Assembly: GCF_015351765.1 (NCBI RefSeq)
Contig: NZ_JADKQA010000002.1
Span: 330,913 to 394,912, forward strand
Length of the DNA stretch: 64,000 bases
Reading direction: 5' to 3'
Origin: Clostridium vitabionis
GTDB lineage: Bacteria; Bacillota; Clostridia; Lachnospirales; Lachnospiraceae
Shown here one piece after another: positions 1 to 7,593 of this stretch. The translations under genes and the position numbers were made by a program. Within the stretch, counting starts at the first letter, position 1, and each line of letters starts with the position of its first letter. The notes beneath the pieces were generated by a model that ran no database searches, had not been told where the DNA came from, and saw only the letters and a program-made list of their open reading frames with translations.

Positions 1-22
1 TTCTCAGAAAGCGAAATCATGA
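1..22 (+). CDS. tnpA: 3' end of IS200-type Y1 transposase tnpA (partial)
   Basis: Only the last codons are inside the window (ending Ser-Gln-Lys-Ala-Lys-Ser-stop). They are identical to the end of the complete tnpA at 22329-22760. The stop overlaps the tnpB start in an ATGA arrangement, the same translational coupling as in copy B. Confidence 0.8.
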
Positions 23-1368
23 AGCTGACTGCCACGTATTCCGTGAAACTAAATAAGAACGGCATATCCCGTGCCCTGAAAGATACGGTTGATCTCTACA
101 GGAAAGCTGTGGATTTTTACATTTCCGTCATTAACGGTGAGTGGGATGCTGCCTTTTGCACGATCACAACGCAGAAAGCGGCGGTTAATACAGCGGAAGC
201 ATTGTCTGTTGCGACGAAGAAGCGCCCCGCTGTGAAATACGACTTTGGCACCGGGTTCTACAAGTTTCCCAGCTACTTACGAAGAGCGGGAATTGCGGAA
301 GCCTTTGGAAAGGTGTCTTCCTACAGATCAAACCTTGCAAACTGGGAATCTTCCGATCCCCGTACCAGGGGCGCAAGACCCGGTTTCCCGAAGGCGGGCT
401 TTGTGTGCCCTGCCCTGTACAGAGGCAACTGCTATGTCCGCGTGGATCATTACACCGCACGGATCAAAGCTTTTGTCCGCAACACATGGGATTGGATCAC
501 AGTCCGCCTCCGCAAAACGGATGTGGATTATATCCTGCGCCACTGCCAGTTTCGAAAGGAATGTGTACCTACGCTTCAAAAACGTGGCAAGTGCTGGTAT
601 CTGGATTTTCCATTTCAGCAGGAAGGTAAGCTGCACAATACAGAGATTTTCAATCAGACCATAGTGGCGGTCGATCTTGGCATGAACAGCTGCTGTGTAT
701 GTTCGGTCATGCGGCCGGATGGCACGATCCTTGGAAGACGATTTCTCCGCCTTCCAAGAGAGTACGACTCTCTTACCCGCAAGGTATCGCACATAAAATA
801 CGCGCAGCGGCATGGCTCGAGAAGCGTGCGCCGCTTATGGAAGCTTGCTGATGGTGTGAATGATGATATTGCCGTAAAGACAGCGCAGTTTATTCTTGAT
901 ACCGCTGTCCTGTACAGCGCTGACACGATTGTCTTCGAACACCTCGACCTTAGCGGCAGGAAACGCGGCTCAAAACGTCAGCGCCTGCACTTATGGAAGG
1001 CAAGACGTGTACAGGCGGTTGTCAGCGACAAGGCGCACGCCCTTTCCATGCGGATCAGCAGGATCAATGCCTGGGGGACCTCACGTCTTGCGTTTGACGG
1101 CTCTGGCAGGATCCTGCGCGGCAGGGAGTCTTCCAAGACAAATGGGAATTACAGCCTGTGTGAGTTTCAGACAGGCAAGGTATACAACTGCGATCTCAAT
1201 GCCAGCTACAATATCGGGTCACGATATTTTGTGCGTGAGATCTTAAAGTCCCTTCCGGTAACGGAAGGGCAGCGCATCCAGGCAAAAGTTCCCGGATGTG
1301 CAAAGAGAAGTACCTGCACACTGTCCACACTCATTCGTTTAGACGCAGAACTCCATGCTGCGGCATAG
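19..1368 (+). CDS. tnpB: TnpB-like RNA-guided nuclease / transposase accessory protein (IS605 OrfB), copy A
   Basis: A 449-residue TnpB-like protein. The three acidic RuvC positions can be placed: Asp219 in AVDLGMNS, Glu307 in VFEHLDLSG and Asp392 in NCDLNASYNIG. TnpB proteins are RNA-guided nucleases that help retain their IS at the donor site, and are related to the ancestors of Cas12. The usual zinc ribbon (two CxxC pairs between the second and third catalytic segments) is degenerate: only Cys381 and Cys391 remain in the equivalent stretch. It differs from copy B at residues 241 (Phe/Val) and 334 (Val/Ile). Start ATG at 19 overlaps the tnpA stop. The family call is firm; whether it still cuts DNA is uncertain because of the missing cysteines. 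Confidence 0.9.
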   Translation: MKLTATYSVKLNKNGISRALKDTVDLYRKAVDFYISVINGEWDAAFCTITTQKAAVNTAEALSVATKKRPAVKYDFGTGFYKFPSYLRRAGIAEAFGKVSSYRSNLANWESSDPRTRGARPGFPKAGFVCPALYRGNCYVRVDHYTARIKAFVRNTWDWITVRLRKTDVDYILRHCQFRKECVPTLQKRGKCWYLDFPFQQEGKLHNTEIFNQTIVAVDLGMNSCCVCSVMRPDGTILGRRFLRLPREYDSLTRKVSHIKYAQRHGSRSVRRLWKLADGVNDDIAVKTAQFILDTAVLYSADTIVFEHLDLSGRKRGSKRQRLHLWKARRVQAVVSDKAHALSMRISRINAWGTSRLAFDGSGRILRGRESSKTNGNYSLCEFQTGKVYNCDLNASYNIGSRYFVREILKSLPVTEGQRIQAKVPGCAKRSTCTLSTLIRLDAELHAAA

Positions 1369-1462
1369 GGTATCGGTATCTTAACTGTATCTGTGGTCAG
1401 CGAGTCCATTACTGCCGGAAGGTGGTATGGAAGCACGCGACTTTGGTCGTGTGAGACTTCAC

Positions 1463-1546
1463 TGGATGGAGTCCGCCATCCTTTTTGCCCACCTGATCTT
1501 TACTCTTGCTGCGCCTGAGTACATCTGGATCATTATCGGGATCTGA
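1463..1546 (+). pseudogene. Possible 3' remnant of a gene cut by the IS insertion
   Basis: Directly after the IS right end an open frame runs for 27 codons to a TGA at 1544, encoding a hydrophobic peptide (WMESAILFAHLIFTLAAPEY and so on). There is no start codon or ribosome binding site of its own, and the upstream part would lie across the insertion. This fits the tail of a membrane-protein gene interrupted by copy A, but a chance frame of this length is also possible. Confidence 0.25.
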
Positions 1547-1686
1547 AAACCTATATCGCTTGACTTTCTGCTAAAAATACACTATCTTAAAACCAAGAAA
1601 CAAAGAAATATGTATATCTGTGCTACTCGTGGCATAGAAGGGGAGGAATAGCAACGGCGGTTATGACGGCAAGGAGATCTCACGGT

Positions 1687-2031
1687 ATGGAACGGAAAAT
1701 GATTCGCATTTCTGGAAAACGTCAGATCACGATTCCTCAGAAATATTTTGATTTGCTGGGCTTTGATACGGAAGCCGAGTGCATTTTGCGCGGCAACGAG
1801 CTGGTGATCCGTCCGGTCTCTGAGCGCAGCGGCGGTGAGTTCGCCGAAGCGATCCTGGCGGATCTGATCTCACAGGGCTATCAGGGGGACGAACTGCTGT
1901 CAAAGTTTAAGGAAACGCAGAAAAAAGTGCGCCCTGCAGTAAAGACGATGATCGATGAGGCGGACGCACTAGCCGCAACTGGCGGAAGCACTGCTTCTCT
2001 GGACGACCTGTTTGGGACGGAGGAGCGGTGA
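1687..2031 (+). CDS. AbrB/MazE-like (SpoVT-AbrB fold) antitoxin
   Basis: About 114 residues. The N-terminus (MIRISGKRQITIPQKYFDLL) is a classic swapped-hairpin AbrB/MazE DNA-binding segment; the C-terminal half is acidic and rich in Lys, Glu and Ala, as expected for a toxin-binding tail. Start chosen at 1687 because AAGGAG (1671-1676) lies about 10 bases before it; an in-frame ATG at 1663 is less well placed. It is followed by, and overlaps, a RelE/ParE-like toxin, so its likely role is to neutralise the toxin and autoregulate the pair. Confidence 0.8.
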   Translation: MERKMIRISGKRQITIPQKYFDLLGFDTEAECILRGNELVIRPVSERSGGEFAEAILADLISQGYQGDELLSKFKETQKKVRPAVKTMIDEADALAATGGSTASLDDLFGTEER

Positions 2032-2324
2032 TGATGTATGAGCTGAAGTTTCTGCCCGGTGCGGAGCGGTACTTCAAGAAAATTAAGGAAAAGGGACTGA
2101 AAGCCGCTTTCCGCAAAGCCTTAGAGACCGTTCAGAACGATCCATACGCAGGGGAAGCCAAGGTCGGTGATCTTGCGGGTGTGTATGGGTTTGATGTGTT
2201 CTATAATAGAACGAACTACGAGATCGCTTATCGGATCTATGAGGAAAATGGGCAGCTTGTGGTCGTGATCCTCGCGGGAACGCGTGAAAACTTTTATCAG
2301 GAATTAAAACGCTATATGAAATGA
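2031..2324 (+). CDS. RelE/ParE-superfamily toxin
   Basis: A roughly 97-residue basic protein (MYELKFLPGAERYFKKIKEK...) with the length and pattern of RelE/ParE toxins: an N-terminal beta strand, a helical hairpin rich in Lys, then strands containing GFDVFYNRTNYEIAYRI and VVVILAGTRENFYQEL. RelE members cleave ribosome-bound mRNA and ParE members poison gyrase; the sequence does not decide which. Its start (GTG 2028, ATG 2031 or ATG 2034) overlaps the antitoxin stop, and GGAGG at 2019-2023 favours 2031. Pairing an AbrB-type antitoxin with a RelE-type toxin is a known mixed arrangement. Confidence 0.8.
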   Translation: MMYELKFLPGAERYFKKIKEKGLKAAFRKALETVQNDPYAGEAKVGDLAGVYGFDVFYNRTNYEIAYRIYEENGQLVVVILAGTRENFYQELKRYMK

Positions 2325-2357
2325 AGAAGGCCGCCCCGAAAAGAGGCGGCTTTCTTC
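2323..2357. terminator. Hairpin terminator between the TA pair and the SDR gene
   Basis: GAAGAAGGCCGCC (2323-2335) pairs with GGCGGCTTTCTTC (2345-2357) with one mismatch around a 9-base loop. A- and T-rich flanks on both sides suggest it can serve the toxin mRNA on + and the convergent SDR mRNA on -. Confidence 0.75.
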
Positions 2358-2424
2358 ATGCAGTCAGAGCGCGGCAGGCCATCTGCCCAGTCAGCGCGTA
2401 CTTCTATAGAATTGTCCGCAGGAA

Positions 2425-3261
2425 TTACATCACCAGGTATCCGCCGTCTACCGGGATAACCGCGCCGCCGAGATAATTGGAAGCGTCGGAGGAGAGGAAG
2501 AGCGCGGGTCCCTTCATGTCGTCGCCGGTGCCCCAACGGTGTGCCGGGATCCGGTTGGTGAGTTCCATGAAGCGCGGGTTCGCGGGGTCAGTCAGGGCTG
2601 CATTCATTTCGGTATCCATATAGCCGGGCGCCAGGGCGTTGATATTGATGCCGTAGCCGAGGAGGTCATTGCTCATGCACTTCGTGAGCTGTGCCACGCC
2701 GCCCTTTGCCGAGGCGTAAGCCGGAACAGTCTTTCCGCCGAAGAACGAAGCCATCGAGGCGATCAGGATGATCTTGCCATAGCACTTCTTCGGGCCGTTC
2801 GTAATCGGGACAACGCCATCCGCCTGTGCCTTCTTGACGAAAAGATCCGATGCGGGTCTCGCGAGCCCGAACACGGAATCCAGATTGGTTCCGATGACCT
2901 CATGCCATTCATCTGCCGGGAATTCATTGGACTGATGGCGTCTCTGGATGCCGTGGGCTACGATCAGGATGTCCAGGCCGCCGCCGAGAAGAGAGACTGC
3001 CTTTTTGAAGGCATCCTCGCCGGCTTCCAGGGTATCCAGATTTGCCGCCAGGCCGTGGCATTTGTAGCCCTTGGCGGTGTACTCGTCCGCGACATCCAGC
3101 GCGCCCGGATGCCCGGCGGTTCCTCTTTCCTTCGTTCCGATGACAACAACTTCGGCGCCGCCCTCCAGCAGGCCTTCCGCCATGCCGCGGCCAAGGCCGC
3201 GGGTAGCACCGGTGACAATGGCTTTCTTGCCAGCTACATCAAACATATTCAGAGCACTCAT
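2425..3261 (-). CDS. SDR-family NAD(P)-dependent dehydrogenase, KduD/gluconate 5-dehydrogenase-like
   Basis: 278 residues, the usual classical SDR length. It has the Rossmann nucleotide motif TGATRGLGRG near residue 18, an NNAG-like AHGI, the active-site Ser segment (LIASMAS) and the YASAK catalytic Tyr/Lys pair. The phrase AHGIQRR followed by WHEVIGTNLDSVF resembles KduD and gluconate 5-dehydrogenase proteins, which interconvert keto and hydroxy forms of sugar acids. It is the last gene of the leftward dctP-dctQ-dctM-SDR unit, with a good AAAGGAG site, so its substrate is probably what the TRAP system imports or a product of it. The exact substrate cannot be read from sequence. Confidence 0.85.
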   Translation of the reverse strand: MSALNMFDVAGKKAIVTGATRGLGRGMAEGLLEGGAEVVVIGTKERGTAGHPGALDVADEYTAKGYKCHGLAANLDTLEAGEDAFKKAVSLLGGGLDILIVAHGIQRRHQSNEFPADEWHEVIGTNLDSVFGLARPASDLFVKKAQADGVVPITNGPKKCYGKIILIASMASFFGGKTVPAYASAKGGVAQLTKCMSNDLLGYGININALAPGYMDTEMNAALTDPANPRFMELTNRIPAHRWGTGDDMKGPALFLSSDASNYLGGAVIPVDGGYLVM

Positions 3262-3314
3262 GGGAATCTCCTTTCGCGATCAATCGCAATGCAATATTGG
3301 ATGTTTTGGGGTAT

Positions 3315-3348
3315 CGCCAGTGTGCGCCGGATGCGGCATACACTGGCG
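3315..3348 (-). promoter_or_regulatory. Intra-operon stem-loop between dctM and the SDR gene
   Basis: CGCCAGTGT (3315-3323) pairs perfectly with ACACTGGCG (3340-3348), and GC-rich bases inside the loop can pair further. There is no U tract after it on the minus strand. It sits in the 125-base gap between two genes of one operon and may adjust transcript stability or partial termination so that transporter and enzyme are made in different amounts. Confidence 0.5.
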
Positions 3349-3386
3349 TCTGTTCGTGTGTTTTCAGGCAAATGCCGTACTTTTCT

Positions 3387-4670
3387 TTATTTGACCAGGC
3401 TCGGCAGCAGAAGGGCAATCTGCGGGATGTAGGCAAAGAGGAAAGCGCAGGCAATCTCCACGGCGACAAACGGGATGAGGTTTTTCGCAACCCGTCCGAT
3501 CGGCTGGCCGCTCAGGCCGCAGGAGACGAACATGCAGGTGCCGAACGGCGGGGTCGCCTGGCCCATGGCGAGCAGGAAGACGAATACCAGGCCGAATTGT
3601 ACCGGGTTGATGCCGAAGGCAGCGGCGATCGGAGCCAGGATCGGGCCGAGGATCAGGTTGGTGGCGCCGACCTCAAGGAACATGCCACAGATCGTAAGAA
3701 GGATGATGACAATCAGCCAGAAGATGTACTTATTGGAGACCACAGAGAGCATCAGCGCGGTAACCGCCTGCGGAATCTGGTAATAAGAAATCAGCCAGCC
3801 GAACATCTGCGCCGTGACAACCAGGATCATCAGGTTTGCGGTGCCAACTGCCGTGTTGCAGACGATATCCCAGACGTTCTTCATGGTTACCTCGCGGTAA
3901 ACCGCGATGCAGATGATGAAGCCGTAAACCACGGCGATCACCGCGGATTCTGTCGGGGTGAAAATACCGGCATAGATGCCGCCGAGGATGATGATCGGCA
4001 TGATCAGCGCCCAGATGGCATCCTTGAAGGAAATCAGGAACTGCTTGAAGGAGAAGCCGCTCGACTTCGGATAATTGGATTTCTTCGCCTTGTAATAGGC
4101 GTATACACAGAGGCCGATGCTGGCGACAATGCCGGGCAGGATGCCGGACATCAGGAGGGCGGCGACGTCAGTTCCGGTGATGTTGCCATAGATGACCAGC
4201 ACGATCGACGGGGGAATGACAATGCCGAGCGTACCGCCGATGGCCTGGACGGCAGCCGCATAATCTTCCGGATAGCCGCGCTTCACCATTTCCGGGTACA
4301 TCAGGCCGCCGATGGCAGCGGTCGTCGCAACCGAGGAACCGGAGATCGCCGCGAAGAAGGTGCAGGCGACGATGGATACCAGGGAAATTCCGCCGGAAAT
4401 CCAGCCGACGAGAGAGTCTGCAAATGCGACCAGGCGCTTGGAGAGGCCGCCCTTCGACATGATGTCGCCGGCGAGCATGAAGGCCGGGATGGCCAGCATG
4501 GAGAAACTATTGGAATTGGTGAAAATTCTCTGGGAAATAACGACCAGGGTGAGTTTTGGGTCAATCAGGATCGCTGCCACGCAGGCGAGACCCATGGCCC
4601 AGGTGATCTCCAGGCCTGCTGCCATGGCAACGAGCATGACAACGATGAGAACAACGGCTGCGGTGCTCAT
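3387..4670 (-). CDS. dctM: TRAP transporter large permease (DctM family)
   Basis: 427 residues, hydrophobic throughout with about 12 predicted membrane segments, the standard DctM size. Family-typical stretches include VVIPPSIVLVIYG-like residues (GIVIPPSIVLVIYGN) and MGQATPPFGTCMFVSCG near the C-terminus. DctM forms the Na+-driven transport channel of tripartite ATP-independent periplasmic transporters. Its ATG overlaps the dctQ stop by four bases (ATGA), so the two are translationally coupled. With DctP and DctQ it forms a complete transporter, probably for a sugar acid. Confidence 0.95.
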   Translation of the reverse strand: MSTAAVVLIVVMLVAMAAGLEITWAMGLACVAAILIDPKLTLVVISQRIFTNSNSFSMLAIPAFMLAGDIMSKGGLSKRLVAFADSLVGWISGGISLVSIVACTFFAAISGSSVATTAAIGGLMYPEMVKRGYPEDYAAAVQAIGGTLGIVIPPSIVLVIYGNITGTDVAALLMSGILPGIVASIGLCVYAYYKAKKSNYPKSSGFSFKQFLISFKDAIWALIMPIIILGGIYAGIFTPTESAVIAVVYGFIICIAVYREVTMKNVWDIVCNTAVGTANLMILVVTAQMFGWLISYYQIPQAVTALMLSVVSNKYIFWLIVIILLTICGMFLEVGATNLILGPILAPIAAAFGINPVQFGLVFVFLLAMGQATPPFGTCMFVSCGLSGQPIGRVAKNLIPFVAVEIACAFLFAYIPQIALLLPSLVK

Positions 4671-5161
4671 GCTTTTTCCTCCTTCGCTTCGTATCCTTCG
4701 ACATATTCATAGGTATCAATAATAATGGAAATCCCGTTCAACAGGAAGCCGATGAAGACGATCCCATACATGATTCCCATCGGGATCAGCATAGCGGGGC
4801 TCGTCTCCGCGTGGCCGATCGCGATCATTTTCCAGCTGCTGTAGACGAACATGAAGCTGACAATGGTTGCCAAAATGCGGCGGACCATGCTGAGAATGAA
4901 GCTTGCCTTCCCCTTCACATAATTGTCGATGATTTCAATGCGGACGAAGAGGTGATCCGTCGTCGCGAGGTTTATGCCGAGGGCGATCAGGGCCACGAAC
5001 AGGAAGCGGGAGAGCTCCTCTGACCAGGTGAGGCTCTTGAAAATGACGAACCGGCAGAAGGTCTGCAGGAAAACGACCACCACGATTCCGACCAGGATGG
5101 CGCCGATCAGCCATCTGTTCAGTTTCTGAAGTTTCTTGAATGCGTTACTCAATCCTTCCAT
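4667..5161 (-). CDS. dctQ: TRAP transporter small permease (DctQ family)
   Basis: About 164 residues with four membrane segments and the family signature VTWSEELSRFLFV-like TWSEELSRFLFVALIALG. The start at 5161 (MEGLSNAFKK) is preferred over the longer frame to 5230 because AGGAGG lies 7-12 bases upstream and because the longer version would run into dctP. It begins 11 bases after the dctP stop. DctQ links the binding protein to the DctM channel. Confidence 0.93.
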   Translation of the reverse strand: MEGLSNAFKKLQKLNRWLIGAILVGIVVVVFLQTFCRFVIFKSLTWSEELSRFLFVALIALGINLATTDHLFVRIEIIDNYVKGKASFILSMVRRILATIVSFMFVYSSWKMIAIGHAETSPAMLIPMGIMYGIVFIGFLLNGISIIIDTYEYVEGYEAKEEKA

Positions 5162-5172
5162 AGGGAAACCTC

Positions 5173-6186
5173 CTACTGTGTACCCAGCGCCTGAATCTTG
5201 GCGATGGTGTCGCCGTACTTCGCCTGCCAATCGGTATAGAGATCGGCAGCTGCATCACGGAACTGCTGTTTGTCGGGCTCGGTGATTTCCATGCCCTGTT
5301 CCTTCAGATGGCCGATGGCTTCCTGGTCCATCTGGCGGCTGCGCTCACGTTCTTTCAGATTCTCCTCGTTCATGCAGTCCATGAAGATTTTCTGATACTC
5401 CTCACCGAGAGAATCCCAGGTCGCGGGGCTCATAATAATGAAGACGGTGGAGTACGCGTGCTGGGTCAGCGCCAGATATTTGTTGACCTGCGCCACATTG
5501 TTCTTATCAATAACGGTGCAGGGGTTCTCCTGCCCGTCCAGGGCGCCCTGCTGCAGGGCGGTGTACGCTTCGCCCCAGGACATCGGCGTCGCGTCGGCGC
5601 CAAGCTTCTTCCAGAAGGCGATGTGAATCTGGTTTTCCATCGTCCGGATCTTCAATCCATGGACATCGTCCACAGAATTGACCGGATGCTTGCTGTTGGT
5701 GAGGTTCCGGAAACCGGATTCCCAGATCCCCAGTCCTTTCAGATTGATCTCATCGAGCTTGCCCAGATAGCTCTGGCCGATGTCGCCAAGGAAAACCTTG
5801 TCGGCGTGCTCCGGGGAATTAAACAGGAACGGAATATCCAGCGCCTGGAAGTCCTTCATGAAATTTCCGAGGGTGGACTGGTTGACCACCGCGATATCGA
5901 TCGTGTTCATCTGGCAGCCCTCGATCGTGTCAACCTCGCCGCCGAGCTGGCCGTTGTGGTAGGTTTGGATCTGATATCGTCCATTGGTTGCCTGATAAAT
6001 CCTGTCGGCAAATTCATCCATAGAAATGCCGATTGCGCCATCTGCGGCAGAGGTCTGCGCCATGCGCAGGGTGATGGTTCCTTCCGGATTCTGCTGCGGC
6101 TTGTTGTCATGTGCGATGCCGACCCCGCTCAGCGCCAGTGATAATATGGTAACTGCACAGGCGATGGCGGCTGCTTTTCTTTTCAT
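5173..6186 (-). CDS. dctP: TRAP transporter substrate-binding protein (DctP family)
   Basis: 337 residues with a cleavable-type signal peptide (MKRKAAAIACAVTILSLALS). The mature part follows the DctP plan: an N-terminal LRMAQTS strand, DIAVVNQSTLGNFMKDFQALDIPFLF in the first lobe, and GLKIRTMENQIHIAFWKKLGADATPM, where the family's carboxylate-binding Arg sits. First gene of the leftward operon. TRAP binding proteins mostly capture organic acids; the catabolic neighbours suggest an aldonate or uronate. Transcription probably starts at the promoter at 6279-6307 and is controlled through the operator at 6256-6268. Confidence 0.93.
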   Translation of the reverse strand: MKRKAAAIACAVTILSLALSGVGIAHDNKPQQNPEGTITLRMAQTSAADGAIGISMDEFADRIYQATNGRYQIQTYHNGQLGGEVDTIEGCQMNTIDIAVVNQSTLGNFMKDFQALDIPFLFNSPEHADKVFLGDIGQSYLGKLDEINLKGLGIWESGFRNLTNSKHPVNSVDDVHGLKIRTMENQIHIAFWKKLGADATPMSWGEAYTALQQGALDGQENPCTVIDKNNVAQVNKYLALTQHAYSTVFIIMSPATWDSLGEEYQKIFMDCMNEENLKERERSRQMDQEAIGHLKEQGMEITEPDKQQFRDAAADLYTDWQAKYGDTIAKIQALGTQ

Positions 6187-6255
6187 GCGGTATTCCTCCT
6201 GTCCCCTTGGTTTTCCTGATTTCAGGGAGCGGCTGCGCTCCCATTCTCGCGGTTT

Positions 6256-6307
6256 CTTGTACTACAAGTTACAACTATGTATTATCACTGCCGGAGACGA
6301 CGGTCAA
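6256..6307 (-). promoter_or_regulatory. TRAP operon promoter with GntR-type operator
   Basis: On the minus strand, -35 TTGACC (6302-6307) and -10 TAATAC (6279-6284) are 17 bases apart. The palindrome CTTGTACTACAAG (6256-6268) lies at about +4 to +16 of the predicted transcript, a position suited to repression. The core TTGT-N3-ACAA recurs at 6451-6461 and 8968-8978. FadR-subfamily GntR regulators bind short palindromes with a GT-N(0-3)-AC core, so the adjacent gntR product is the obvious candidate. Confidence 0.7.
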
Positions 6308-6407
6308 GCAAAAGCAGGGCATAATTGCCAAAATCGTCGATTTGAACTTGTTATAGTCCGGCAATATGTTGAAATTCACGAAGCTGGGAAATTAGAGAAT
6401 TTAGCAC

Positions 6408-6462
6408 TTGCAATCCAACTTGTAATGAGTATACTGGAAATTGCAAATACTTGTAATACAAA
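6408..6462 (+). promoter_or_regulatory. Dehydrogenase operon promoter with GntR-type operator
   Basis: -35 TTGCAA (6408-6413) and -10 TATACT (6430-6435), 16 bases apart, are followed by CTTGTAATACAAA (6450-6462), which has the same TTGT-N3-ACAA core as the operator in front of dctP. A weaker relative (TTGCAATCCAA, 6408-6418) overlaps the -35 box about 43 bases upstream of the main site. The 337-base gap 6187-6523 holds only these divergent control elements; no gene was seen in it. Confidence 0.6.
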
Positions 6463-6523
6463 TAAACAAAACCACCAAGATAAACGGCAGTGGTCCGCAG
6501 GGATCCATCCAGGAGGGAATATT

Positions 6524-7576
6524 ATGGCAGATATGATGAAGGAAGTTGTTGTCACAGAACCGTATCATTATGAAATCCGGGAAGTTCCGGTTCCGGAGCC
6601 GAAGGATGATGAGGTTCTGATCAAGGAGATGGCTGCGGGTGTCTGCGGCAGTGATATCCATATTTACCGGGGTGAGAACCCGAATTCCCGCTATCCGCTG
6701 ATCCCGGGACACGAGAACGTCGGCATCGTAGTTAAGGTTGGCAAGGATTGCAAGAAGATTAAGGCCGGCGACCATGTGGTCATCGATTATGTGCTGCGCG
6801 ACGGCACCTGCTGGCAGTGCCGGCACGGCAGGGGAAATGTGTGTGAGCATGTCCTGGTTCGCGGATCCGGCACGGACGGCGGCTGGCGCGAGTACTGGAC
6901 AGCCCAGGAATCCTATGTCTATAAGATTGATGACCAGATTCCCTGGAAGGATGCCGCGTTGATCGAACCCCTGACCATCGGCGAGCACAGCACGACGAGA
7001 GCAAGGGTTGCCGAGGACGACACCGTATTCATTTTCGGCACAGGCACGATCGGCACGATCATTTGCCAGGCCTGCAAGCTGAAGGGGGTCAAGACCATCA
7101 TCTGCTGTGACATCAGTGATTCCAGCCTGGAGCGTGCAAAGAGGGATTTCGGCGCTGACTATACCATCAACAGCAAGACAGAGGATGTGGTCAAGAGAGT
7201 GCAGGAGATCACGGACGGGCACGGCTGCACGGTAGCGTTCGACGCCGCCGCTTTCCCGGGAAGCCTCACCTTTGTCATGACGCCGGGCATTGTCTGCAAT
7301 GCGGGCCGTGTGATCCCGCTCGGCTTCTCGACCGTTCCGGAGAAGATCACCCAGCAGATGATCAACGGCCGCGAGCTGGATATCATCGGCACCCGCATGA
7401 GCCTGAACCAGTGGGAGCCCACCGCGAAGAACATGGCGGAGGGCAAGTACCACATGCAGGGCCTCGCGACGACCTTCGTGAAGTTTGAGGACATCGACCA
7501 GGTATTTGAAAATATTGTTCATCCGGATCCGGCGGTGAAGAAGACCGTCATCCTGTTCCCGGGTGCTGAGGACTGA
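6524..7576 (+). CDS. Zinc-dependent medium-chain dehydrogenase, RspB/L-galactonate dehydrogenase-like
   Basis: 350 residues. Catalytic zinc region GVCGSDIHIYRG and GHENVG; structural zinc loop with CWQC and NVC; Rossmann motif VFIFGTGTIGTIICQ. It belongs with RspB, sorbitol and L-galactonate/L-idonate type dehydrogenases, which oxidise a secondary alcohol of a sugar or sugar acid with NAD(P). The start at 6524 has AGGAGGG at 6511-6517; the much longer open frame upstream is an artefact crossing the promoter. It is followed 17 bases later by a ManD/RspA-like dehydratase, the same pairing as E. coli rspA-rspB. The substrate is not resolved by sequence. Confidence 0.85.
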   Translation: MADMMKEVVVTEPYHYEIREVPVPEPKDDEVLIKEMAAGVCGSDIHIYRGENPNSRYPLIPGHENVGIVVKVGKDCKKIKAGDHVVIDYVLRDGTCWQCRHGRGNVCEHVLVRGSGTDGGWREYWTAQESYVYKIDDQIPWKDAALIEPLTIGEHSTTRARVAEDDTVFIFGTGTIGTIICQACKLKGVKTIICCDISDSSLERAKRDFGADYTINSKTEDVVKRVQEITDGHGCTVAFDAAAFPGSLTFVMTPGIVCNAGRVIPLGFSTVPEKITQQMINGRELDIIGTRMSLNQWEPTAKNMAEGKYHMQGLATTFVKFEDIDQVFENIVHPDPAVKKTVILFPGAED

Positions 7577-7593
7577 GAGAAGGAATAAGACGT

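Larger units (their letters stand above)
1..1462 (+). mobile_element. IS200/IS605-family element, copy A (left part outside the window)
   Basis: The first 1462 bases match bases 22739-24200 almost perfectly: about eight substitutions were seen by eye, and identity stops abruptly at base 1462 (copy B at 24200). The visible part holds the last codons of tnpA, all of tnpB and the right end. The right end has a subterminal hairpin near 1434-1453 (GCACGCGACT / GGTCGTGTG), which in this family is the strand-transfer signal and also part of the omega RNA made from the tnpB 3' end. As expected for IS200/IS605 there are no terminal inverted repeats and no obvious target duplication. The left end and most of tnpA lie before the window. 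Confidence 0.9.

Noticed and set aside
6026-6523. N-terminal extension of the Zn-dehydrogenase
   Set aside because: The open frame runs through the divergent promoters and dctP; the family start with a good AGGAGGG site is at 6524.
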